Source of the DNA: an uncultured Pseudomonadales bacterium
GTDB taxonomy: Bacteria; Pseudomonadota; Gammaproteobacteria; Pseudomonadales; Pseudohongiellaceae
Assembly (NCBI GenBank): GCA_947259995.1
Contig: CAMYOK010000002.1
Location: forward strand, 970,881-1,034,880
DNA length: 64,000 nt
Direction of reading: 5' to 3'
The position numbers were made by a program, and so were the translations under genes. Of the stretch, positions 1-6,670 are shown in pieces; the first letter of the stretch is position 1, and every line of letters starts with the position of its first letter. The notes below the pieces were generated by a model. It ran no database searches. It was not told where the DNA came from and was given only the letters and a program-made list of their open reading frames with translations.

Positions 1-44
1 ATCAGCCATTTGCCGAATTAGATCTATACGGTATTGAGAAGTTT

Positions 45-698
45 TCATCCAGCCTGCTTGCCGCCCATTAACCAGCGCTCTTTGAGTTTGCTTCTATTGA
101 TATATAGCCACTGCATTGCAATGATGGCCATCGCATTATTCATGCGCCCTTCCTGCAGAAGGACCCAAGCCTCGTCGAAAGATAGCACAATGGCGCGAAT
201 ATCTTCATGCTCATCGGCTAGTCCGTAGATTCCACCCGCATTCGTTGCATCGATTTGACCACAATAGAGGCTGATGCGCTCGTTGCTGCCACCAGGGCTG
301 TTGTAATACTCACAGATGGGTTCTAACGCTTGTATGACGCAGCCAGACTCCTCCATAGCCTCGCGGCGCGAGAGTTCGTCCGCGGATTCATTGGGAGCTA
401 AAATCCCCGCCACCACTTCTAAACACCAGGGACTAGTGCCCTGTTGCTCTGCATCCAATAGCGCGCCTATCCGAAATTGCTCGACAAGCACTACGGATTC
501 TAGCTTAGGGTCATAAAGCAACACCCCGGCCGCTGGATCCCGCAAGAACAGCTCCCGAGTAAAGCTGTCGCTATAACCGCCAGCATAAAGTTTGTGTTTG
601 AGGGTAAATTTGTCGATAGCAAAGAAACCTCGGTATTCCGAGGTTCTTTGCTCTACGCTAACATCCTGAACGTTAAATTCAGGAGGAGAATGAGTCAT
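45..698 (-). CDS. nudF: ADP-ribose pyrophosphatase (Nudix hydrolase, NudF type)
   Basis: A 217-residue Nudix hydrolase expected to split ADP-ribose into AMP and ribose 5-phosphate in the cytoplasm. The Nudix box is intact at about residues 98-120: a Gly, five residues on a Glu, then REAMEESG, which fits GX5EX7REUXEEXGU and supplies the Mg-binding glutamates. Length and the N-terminal region (YRGFFAIDKFTLKH) match the NudF/TrgB subfamily better than the smaller MutT-like enzymes. The ATG at 698 lies 17 bases after the stop of the parvulin gene on the same strand, so the two may be co-transcribed. Substrate preference is inferred from the family only. Confidence 0.9.
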   Translation of the reverse strand: MTHSPPEFNVQDVSVEQRTSEYRGFFAIDKFTLKHKLYAGGYSDSFTRELFLRDPAAGVLLYDPKLESVVLVEQFRIGALLDAEQQGTSPWCLEVVAGILAPNESADELSRREAMEESGCVIQALEPICEYYNSPGGSNERISLYCGQIDATNAGGIYGLADEHEDIRAIVLSFDEAWVLLQEGRMNNAMAIIAMQWLYINRSKLKERWLMGGKQAG

Positions 699-715
699 GT
701 GGCTGCCTCAAGGGA

Positions 716-997
716 TCAGGCGGTACGACTTGTCACTTCTAGCAAGTGGTAGCCAAACTGGGTTTTAACGGGGCCCTGAACGGTATTTGGCTCAGCGCTG
801 AATACGACTTGATCAAACTCTTTTACCATCTGGCCAGGACCAAAGCTACCAAGGTCTCCGCCTTGCGCGCGTGATGGGCATGATGAGTATTGTTTCGCGA
901 TGTCACCAAAGTCTTCGCCTGCAACAATGCGCTCTTTCAACTCTAGGCATTGGGCTTCTGTTTCTACGAGGATGTGACGGGCTGTGGCTGTGGCCAT
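716..997 (-). CDS. ppiC: PpiC-type peptidyl-prolyl cis-trans isomerase (parvulin)
   Basis: A 93-residue single-domain parvulin. It begins with the family signature ARHILV and contains GGDLGSFGPGQMV and FGYHLLEV, which form the rotamase core. There is no signal peptide and no chaperone arm, so it is the small cytoplasmic PpiC (rotamase C, E. coli 93 residues) and not SurA or PpiD. It should catalyse cis/trans isomerisation of peptidyl-proline bonds. It lies upstream of nudF on the same strand with an 17-base gap. Confidence 0.92.
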   Translation of the reverse strand: MATATARHILVETEAQCLELKERIVAGEDFGDIAKQYSSCPSRAQGGDLGSFGPGQMVKEFDQVVFSAEPNTVQGPVKTQFGYHLLEVTSRTA

Positions 998-1090
998 GGG
1001 AAAACTCCTGAAAATAATTGAGGGAGTATTATGCCCGAGCAGAACCCTGAAATCGATGCGAGGTAGCCGATTGACTAGAATTGGGCGAGC

Positions 1091-1798
1091 TTAGCTTGCC
1101 GTGGCCGCGCGCTTAAGTGAATGCAGCCGATATTGCATATAGGGCTCGAGCAGTCTATAGAGCCACCCACGCGGACGCACTGGGCGTTCTAGACAGACAA
1201 GGCAGATACAATCGGTATCTTGCGTGGCTGTTGGCTGATGGGTTTCACCAGCATTGCGAACGACGAAATCTCCTCGCGAATAGGTGCCATCTGCATCGGA
1301 GAAGCTGCCCTTGAGAAGCACTGTAATTTCTTCTCCACGGTGCTCGTGCTCAGGCATCTGCCCACCTGCCTTAATGTCATAAATGGAGGTCTCGAGAGTC
1401 TCTCCGGCAATTGGCAATGGAGCTATGCGCAATGCCTTGCCAAACTGTGCCCACCCCAAGTTCTGCAAACTGCCGTTCGAGAGACGGCGCACTGAGCGCG
1501 GCAAATAAGTCTCTTTTGCCGATTTCGGCGCGATGGTCCGTGCCTCGAGGCTCGATGCTACTGGCGCCGATTGCGGCTCCGAAATTTTGCTCATTAACTG
1601 CTCAAAACTGCCAGCCTCTACTGCAACTGGGGGGATCTGGGAGAGCAAGTGTCCACCAACCTCTTTGAGTTGCTGCACATGAGCTCGACACTTACCACAG
1701 AACTCAAGATGCGCGGACACACACATTGCTTGCGCCATTGGCAGGTTCGCACTTGCGAAATCTGTCAGGAATCTTGAGTCGGGGTGATATGAAATCAT
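1091..1798 (-). CDS. chrR: ChrR-family zinc anti-sigma factor with cupin domain
   Basis: A 235-residue two-domain anti-sigma factor for the adjacent ECF sigma factor. The N-terminal anti-sigma domain has His5 and an H30-x3-C34-x2-C37 motif, the same spacing as the zinc ligands of Rhodobacter sphaeroides ChrR. The C-terminal cupin (about residues 130-220) carries HEHRGEE and a downstream GETH, matching the second zinc site needed there to respond to singlet oxygen. The gene follows the sigma gene by 16 bases, so the pair is an operon transcribed from the promoter at 2506-2531. Known family behaviour: the sigma factor is held inactive until singlet oxygen or organic hydroperoxide triggers ChrR destruction. 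That this copy senses the same signal is inference. Confidence 0.92.
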   Translation of the reverse strand: MISYHPDSRFLTDFASANLPMAQAMCVSAHLEFCGKCRAHVQQLKEVGGHLLSQIPPVAVEAGSFEQLMSKISEPQSAPVASSLEARTIAPKSAKETYLPRSVRRLSNGSLQNLGWAQFGKALRIAPLPIAGETLETSIYDIKAGGQMPEHEHRGEEITVLLKGSFSDADGTYSRGDFVVRNAGETHQPTATQDTDCICLVCLERPVRPRGWLYRLLEPYMQYRLHSLKRAATAS

Positions 1799-1814
1799 GT
1801 CTGTACCTATGGGT

Positions 1815-2426
1815 TTAGCGATCTATGAGTATCTGTAATTTATTTAATGCCAAGCGAATACGGGATTTCACCGTTCCTAATGGCAAGTCCAATTCTTCAG
1901 CGATTTCATTATGGGATTTATTTTCCATAAACGCCTTCTCTAGCACCAATGCTTGCTCACCTGGCAGAGTCGACATCGCATTGCGTATCTCAACTTCAAC
2001 CCGGCGTTGCTGGAAATCCACGATGGGCTCTGGAGAGTCCGCTTCATGCCAAATGTCTTCGATTTCTATCTTTCGCTCAGCTCTGGTGTTGCGTCGTATA
2101 AAGTCGATTCGGGTATTACGTGCGATGGTGAATATCCATGTATTCACACTCGCCTTGCTCGCATTGAACGAAGCCGCTTTATTCCACACTTTAATCATGA
2201 CCTCTTGAGTCATCTCTTCGGCTTGACTGCGATCGGCATAGGATGACATTCCCTTCATCAGAAAAGCCTTAATCTGCGGAGCGAAGTGTTCAAACAACGC
2301 CTGAAACGCGGATCTATCGGCAGACTCAGCCACCTTGTGCAAGGCCGCTTCCCACGGGTCGGCTGTCAATGACGCCCCCTTGGATAGGCTGTGCTTATTA
2401 CCGCTAGTTTCGTCTTTGTTACCCAC
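1815..2426 (-). CDS. rpoE: ECF RNA polymerase sigma factor, RpoE/ChrR-associated (ECF11-like)
   Basis: A 203-residue group IV sigma factor. Region 2 includes AEEMTQEVMIKVW and TWIFTIARNTRIDFIRR (core binding and -10 recognition). Region 4 includes LPLGTVKSRIRLALNKL, the -35 recognition helix-turn-helix. The start is a GTG preceded by AAGGA about six bases upstream. Its partner chrR follows directly, which places it in the ChrR-linked ECF group that drives the singlet-oxygen response. Its own promoter and that of the divergent operon share one motif, so the sigma factor probably controls both. Not to be confused with the RseA-linked envelope-stress RpoE of E. coli. Confidence 0.93.
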   Translation of the reverse strand: MGNKDETSGNKHSLSKGASLTADPWEAALHKVAESADRSAFQALFEHFAPQIKAFLMKGMSSYADRSQAEEMTQEVMIKVWNKAASFNASKASVNTWIFTIARNTRIDFIRRNTRAERKIEIEDIWHEADSPEPIVDFQQRRVEVEIRNAMSTLPGEQALVLEKAFMENKSHNEIAEELDLPLGTVKSRIRLALNKLQILIDR

Positions 2427-2505
2427 TTGAATCCTTTTTTCTTCTTTGCCGTGCTTGGAATATGGCTAATATTGAGCGCGCTCATACGCATCCTTCTAGG
2501 GACTA

Positions 2506-2531
2506 TACGAACGTCCATCACGACTAGATCA
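2506..2531 (-). promoter_or_regulatory. ECF-type promoter for rpoE-chrR
   Basis: Read on the minus strand, TGATCT (2531-2526), 16 bases, then CGTA (2509-2506). This agrees with the R. sphaeroides RpoE/ChrR promoter class (TGATCC-like -35, CGTAA-like -10, same spacing). It lies 80 bases upstream of the GTG of the sigma gene, so the sigma factor is probably autoregulated. It was found by eye; no start site has been mapped. Confidence 0.72.
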
Positions 2532-2577
2532 AACAATTCTGCCAAGAAAACTCCCTGCAACTTAAACCCATTGCTCA

Positions 2578-2603
2578 TGATCTATTCATTTAATGCAGTC
2601 GTA
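2578..2603 (+). promoter_or_regulatory. ECF-type promoter for the NTF2/DUF1365/cfa operon
   Basis: TGATCT (2578-2583), 16 bases, CGTA (2600-2603, followed by A). The hexamer and spacing are identical to the divergent promoter at 2506-2531, while the 16-base spacer is different. Transcription should start near 2611, about 37 bases before the GTG of the first gene. The match between two independent sites beside an ECF/ChrR pair makes a chance origin unlikely. Confidence 0.75.
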
Positions 2604-2647
2604 ATCTGTTCATAGCTAATCCATTGCTAACGTAGAGAATCATTACC

Positions 2648-3103
2648 GTGAACGAGAACAAACAGCTAATCGACAAACGCAAACAAACGCTTTTGACTGA
2701 GTTTAAGAGCTTCTACCAAGATGGTAAAGAAACCGATCTTGAGCGCTTGGATCGCATCTATACTCAAGATATCGAATTCCGGGATCCAATTCATAAAATT
2801 CAGGGAATTCTCGCCCTCAAGAGTTATATCAAAAGTCTGTATGCGAAGTCCGAGAAGATCGAGTTTGAATATACAGACGATGTGAACAGTGAGAACTCAG
2901 CCAGCATCGCATGGTTGATGCATTTTCAGCATCCTTCTATTGCCAATGGCAAAGCGGTCTCATTGCGCGGCAACACCCTTATTCGCTTTACTGACCGCAT
3001 TTACTACCAAGAGGACTTCTATGACCTTGGCGCCATGGTCTATCAACACGTCCCAGTTCTAGGAAGATTGGTCCAATTTGTCAACAGTCGCCTTCGTGCA
3101 TAG
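2648..3103 (+). CDS. NTF2/SnoaL-like protein of the ChrR regulon
   Basis: A 151-residue protein with the NTF2-like (SnoaL-like) fold pattern: an N-terminal helical part, then EFRDPIHKIQG, a central FEYTDD strand region and a C-terminal IYYQEDFYDLG. The fold forms a cone with an internal pocket, but no catalytic residues can be assigned here. The start is GTG, about 37 bases after the predicted transcription start. It is the first gene of a four-gene operon with DUF1365 and a cyclopropane synthase-like methyltransferase. Similar NTF2-like genes accompany ECF/ChrR loci in other Proteobacteria. Function unknown; a role in lipid oxidation or modification is inferred from the neighbours. Confidence 0.82.
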   Translation: MNENKQLIDKRKQTLLTEFKSFYQDGKETDLERLDRIYTQDIEFRDPIHKIQGILALKSYIKSLYAKSEKIEFEYTDDVNSENSASIAWLMHFQHPSIANGKAVSLRGNTLIRFTDRIYYQEDFYDLGAMVYQHVPVLGRLVQFVNSRLRA

Positions 3104-3116
3104 GCCTCCCCATACG

Positions 3117-3914
3117 ATGACTTCTAACAGCCGCCAAGGACAAGCCTTACCTACATCCCAGTTTGCGAGCGCTATCTTTGAGGGAACTATAAGGCACCAA
3201 CGCTTACGACCGAAGCCTCATCTATTTCAGTACAAGGTTTTCATGATGTATCTCGATCTCGATGAGCTCGAGGCAGCACTATCAATGTCACACTGGTGGT
3301 CCACAACCGGTTTCAATGCCGCGCAATTTCGTCGCAGCGACTTTCTTGGCGCAGAGCACATACCACTTAAACAGGCCGTTCACGAGCATATCTATGCCGT
3401 CACTGGCGAGATCCTCAACGGCCCTGTGCGCCTCTTATGCAATCTTCGCTACTTCGGATTCATTCTCAATCCGATTAGTTGCTATTACTGTTTCGATGAC
3501 CATGAACAGTTACGCTTTATTGTTGCCGAGGTGACCAACACTCCCTGGAAAGAACGTATTCAATATGTCATCCCCTGCACGAAGGACAGTAATTCCCAGC
3601 GCCATCAATTTAGCAAGGCAATGCATGTGTCGCCTTTTATGCCGATGCAGATGGACTACCATTGGCAAAGCAAGACTCCCAGCTCGTCCTTAAGGATTCA
3701 TCTAGAGAACTGGAATGAAAGCACACGGGTCTTTAGTGCCACACTAGCACTGCAGCGCACAGAGTTAAGCAAACACACATTGAACTCAGCACTGCGCCGA
3801 TACCCATTCATGACTGTGAAAGTAATGCTGGGCATTCATTGGCAAGCATTTAGACTTTTCCTTAAACGTATTCCGATCACCAAACATCGTGCAGCGATCA
3901 ACAATAAGCACTGA
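3117..3914 (+). CDS. DUF1365 domain-containing protein
   Basis: A 265-residue DUF1365 protein. Recognisable family segments are AIFEGTIRHQRLRPKPHLFQY near the N terminus (pattern of a short strand and basic stretch), MMYLDLDEL, NPISCYYCFD, and AEVTNTPWKERIQYV. I chose the ATG at 3117, 13 bases after the previous stop; a TTG at 3078 in the same frame is possible but would overlap the NTF2-like gene. DUF1365 genes are almost always next to cyclopropane-fatty-acid synthase-like methyltransferases, as here. In R. sphaeroides the genes RSP1090 and RSP1091 of the equivalent locus affect ChrR turnover. Biochemical role unknown. Confidence 0.88.
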   Translation: MTSNSRQGQALPTSQFASAIFEGTIRHQRLRPKPHLFQYKVFMMYLDLDELEAALSMSHWWSTTGFNAAQFRRSDFLGAEHIPLKQAVHEHIYAVTGEILNGPVRLLCNLRYFGFILNPISCYYCFDDHEQLRFIVAEVTNTPWKERIQYVIPCTKDSNSQRHQFSKAMHVSPFMPMQMDYHWQSKTPSSSLRIHLENWNESTRVFSATLALQRTELSKHTLNSALRRYPFMTVKVMLGIHWQAFRLFLKRIPITKHRAAINNKH

Positions 3915-3930
3915 AGGAGAGCATCCTCTA

Positions 3931-5232
3931 ATGAAAACTATGGTTTTAGACCCCAGCAAACTCATTGCTCAAAAACGCAGAAAAACCAGCTCAGTAATGC
4001 TCGAAGGGATTGCCAAAAAGTTTGTCTTAGAGGTGCTCAATCGACTGGAAGTGGGGAGCATTATTTTGGAGGACGCGGGAGTCTCACATCATTTTGGCAC
4101 GCCGGACAACAGCGACTTGGTCGCTCACATCGAGGTATTAAGCCCAGCGTTCTATGTAGACCTCATGCGCAACGGCAGCATTGGTTGCGGCGAGTCATAT
4201 ATGTGGCAACACTGGCATTCGAATGATCTTGTGTGCCTCGTGCGCGTTATCGTATTGAACTTGCATATTCTTGACGGGGTGGATAGCGGGCAATCCTGGT
4301 TCAGGAAAATTGCCACGCGCGCACTGCACCGCTTCAACGCCAACAGCCGCACTGGGTCGCGCAGAAATATTTCGGCCCATTACGACTTGAGCAACGAATT
4401 TTTCATGAGCTTTCTCGATCCAACGATGATGTATTCCTCGGCGATATTCACAGATGAGCACACTTCATTGGAGCAAGCCTCTTTGACGAAATTGCAACAC
4501 ATCTGCGAACGCCTACAACTAAAGGCCGGCGATCATTTACTAGAGATCGGCACCGGGTGGGGCTCTATGGCGATTTATGCGGCCAAACACTTTGGTTGCC
4601 GTGTCACGTCTACAACGCTATCGAAAGAGCAGTTTGATTATGCGCAAGCTCGGGTTCGAGAAGAGCAACTCGAAGACCGAGTCGAGGTGTTGCTAGAAGA
4701 TTATCGAGACCTAAAGGGCAAGTACGATAAGTTGGTCTCTGTAGAAATGATCGAGGCCGTTGGCCACGAATTCTATACGAGTTATTTCCAAAAATGCTCT
4801 ACTTTGTTGCAAGAGAATGGTTTGATGCTACTACAGTCTATTTGCATTTCTGATCAACGCTATGAACAAGCAACCCAGTCCGTAGACTTCATTCAGCAGT
4901 ATATTTTCCCTGGCGGCTGCCTGCCTAGCAATACTGTCATTGCCAAACATGTTTGTGACGATACCGACATGCAGATCATCGGCTTAGAGGATATCACGAA
5001 AGACTACGCTCTAACCCTGGCTCATTGGCGCAAGCGCTTTTTGAACAACACGCAAGACTATCTTGGACAAGGTTTATCGGGGGAATTTCTGCGCATGTGG
5101 GACTATTATCTTGCTTATTGCCAAGGTGGTTTTACCGAGCGCGTAATTCATACGACACAAACATTAATCGCCAAACCGCGATTTCGCGATACCCCGACGT
5201 TAACAACATTGAACCGAGAACTATCGTTATGA
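3931..5232 (+). CDS. cfa: Cyclopropane-fatty-acyl-phospholipid synthase family methyltransferase
   Basis: A 433-residue SAM-dependent methyltransferase of the CFA synthase family, acting on unsaturated acyl chains in membrane phospholipids. The SAM-binding loop is LLEIGTGWGSMAIYAA at about residues 205-220, followed by TTLSKEQFDYA and SVEMIEAVGHEFY, both diagnostic of the family. The N-terminal 130 residues form the usual lipid-binding extension. Start at ATG 3931, with AAGGAGA about 10 bases upstream. In ChrR regulons such genes make cyclopropane fatty acids or, in R. sphaeroides, methylated and furan fatty acids (UfaM type). Which product is made here cannot be told from sequence. Confidence 0.9.
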   Translation: MKTMVLDPSKLIAQKRRKTSSVMLEGIAKKFVLEVLNRLEVGSIILEDAGVSHHFGTPDNSDLVAHIEVLSPAFYVDLMRNGSIGCGESYMWQHWHSNDLVCLVRVIVLNLHILDGVDSGQSWFRKIATRALHRFNANSRTGSRRNISAHYDLSNEFFMSFLDPTMMYSSAIFTDEHTSLEQASLTKLQHICERLQLKAGDHLLEIGTGWGSMAIYAAKHFGCRVTSTTLSKEQFDYAQARVREEQLEDRVEVLLEDYRDLKGKYDKLVSVEMIEAVGHEFYTSYFQKCSTLLQENGLMLLQSICISDQRYEQATQSVDFIQQYIFPGGCLPSNTVIAKHVCDDTDMQIIGLEDITKDYALTLAHWRKRFLNNTQDYLGQGLSGEFLRMWDYYLAYCQGGFTERVIHTTQTLIAKPRFRDTPTLTTLNRELSL

Positions 5233-5963
5233 TTCGCTCACGCTTTACTCACTTGATTTCTGCACTGGCGTGTATTTACACTGCCCAAGTTTTCGCAGCC
5301 GAACCGTGGATTATCGGTAACGCTTACTTAGCAGATAGTGAGCAAAAGTTGTATACCGAATTACACTATAGGGACTCGACCGATGCAGCGGTTAGCAATA
5401 GGGTAGAATATGTGGACCAAACCCAAGAAGTGATTGTCGCCAAGACGCTCGCTTACAGTGACTCGCTGTCCACCCCTACGATTGAACAGATTGACTATCG
5501 AAACGCCACGAAGATTTTCACGCGTGACACCCGCTCAGGCGTTGAGATCGGCTACCAACGTCAAGGCGAACCATTGCGCTTGAATCAAATACAACGCAGT
5601 GACCGCCTAGTGATCGATGCCGGCTTTGACGCCTATGTGCGCGAGCATTGGGAGGCCTTGCAAGCAGGCAGAACAGTGCGTGGGGAGTTTCTAGTGCCGG
5701 CACGACTCGATACAGTCAACATTGGCATTCGCAAGATTGATAGAGCAGACTGCGAGCCTAGCCTTGGTGATGCCCTGTGCCTATCGGTGCGCCCAGCAGG
5801 GCTCTTACGCTTGCTCACCTGGTTCGTAGACCCGCTAACGCTCGCCTATGATGCCGATACAAAGCGTCTAGTGCAGTACAAGGGCATCAGCAACCTCCTA
5901 GACAATGATGGCAATACGCAGGATGTGGTCATCACCTACCAGTATCAGCAAGGCATCCAGTAA
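5229..5963 (+). CDS. Putative periplasmic protein of the ChrR regulon
   Basis: A 244-residue protein starting at the ATG that overlaps the cfa stop (ATGA, 5229-5232), which implies translational coupling. It has a signal peptide of about 22 residues (hydrophobic ISALACIYTAQVFA then AEPW). The mature part is beta-rich, with strands such as LYTELHYRD and VVITYQYQQ, and two cysteines in DCEPSLGDALCLS that could form a disulfide. I do not recognise a named domain. Its coupling to cfa suggests a periplasmic part in handling or sensing modified or oxidised lipid, which is inference only. Confidence 0.75.
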   Translation: MIRSRFTHLISALACIYTAQVFAAEPWIIGNAYLADSEQKLYTELHYRDSTDAAVSNRVEYVDQTQEVIVAKTLAYSDSLSTPTIEQIDYRNATKIFTRDTRSGVEIGYQRQGEPLRLNQIQRSDRLVIDAGFDAYVREHWEALQAGRTVRGEFLVPARLDTVNIGIRKIDRADCEPSLGDALCLSVRPAGLLRLLTWFVDPLTLAYDADTKRLVQYKGISNLLDNDGNTQDVVITYQYQQGIQ

Positions 5964-6103
5964 ACCGCGCGCCAACTTACCTGTGCCGCTAATTCGCGTT
6001 ATAATTCGCACTCCCTTGGGTGTGCGTGCGCGATGCACCGCATTATCTTGGTTATGTATTCTGCGAGTACAAGGATTAGTCACTTTGCAGATGAGGTTAC
6101 TGT

Positions 6104-6667
6104 ATGCCCCTTTCGACTGCTGCGCCGCGCAAAGCTATTCATACGCGCGAGATTCGCTACGTTGGCTATGAACGTGAAGATGGTCAGTTCGACATCGAAG
6201 CCCATATGACCGACACAAAGACCTACCCATTCGGCAATGATTGGCGCGGGGAAATTACCCCTGGCGAGGCCTTGCATGAGATGCTAGTTCGCATCACCGT
6301 GGATAACGCCTTTATCGTTACCAATGTTGAGGCTTGCACAGAGAATAGCCCGTTTCAGATGTGTCCCGACATTACTCCTAATTATAACGCGTTGGTGGGT
6401 TTGAAAATGGGCAGAGGTTGGCGCGAGGGAATTCGCGAGCGAGTAGGTGGGGTCAAAGGTTGTACCCATATTACTGAATTGCTATATCAAATGGCGACTG
6501 TTGCCTTTCAGACAATCAGCCCACTTCAGAAGCATCGCAGCAAACGTCCCGATTCCGATACGAGCCACTTAGGCAAGAAGCCCGTTGTGCTTAACACTTG
6601 CCATGCCTGGGCCGACGACTCACCCGTGGTGAAGGCCAATGTCCCAAATTTTTACACTGGCAAGTAA
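6104..6667 (+). CDS. DUF2889 domain-containing protein
   Basis: A 187-residue protein of the DUF2889 family. Characteristic segments are IHTREIRYVGYEREDG, DIEAHMTDTKTY, GEALHEMLVRITVD, GWREGIRERVGGVKGCTH, and a C-terminal LNTCHAWADDSPVV. Conserved Cys and His residues (CPD, GCTH, CHA) hint at metal binding, but no function is established. It stands alone on the plus strand and ends three bases before the convergent histidine kinase stop. The 140 bases upstream hold no feature I can support. Confidence 0.82.
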   Translation: MPLSTAAPRKAIHTREIRYVGYEREDGQFDIEAHMTDTKTYPFGNDWRGEITPGEALHEMLVRITVDNAFIVTNVEACTENSPFQMCPDITPNYNALVGLKMGRGWREGIRERVGGVKGCTHITELLYQMATVAFQTISPLQKHRSKRPDSDTSHLGKKPVVLNTCHAWADDSPVVKANVPNFYTGK

Positions 6668-6670
6668 GTT

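Noticed and set aside
1..44. Start of a further gene at the left edge (ATG at 9-7 on the minus strand)
   Set aside because: Only three codons are inside the window and no ribosome site precedes them.
1117..1668. Several plus-strand frames opposite chrR
   Set aside because: They are antisense shadows of a well-supported coding region and have no recognisable domain.
2366..2578. A 70-codon minus-strand frame across the rpoE promoter
   Set aside because: It runs through the predicted ECF promoter and the start of the sigma gene in another frame, and its composition (a Lys run) is not protein-like.
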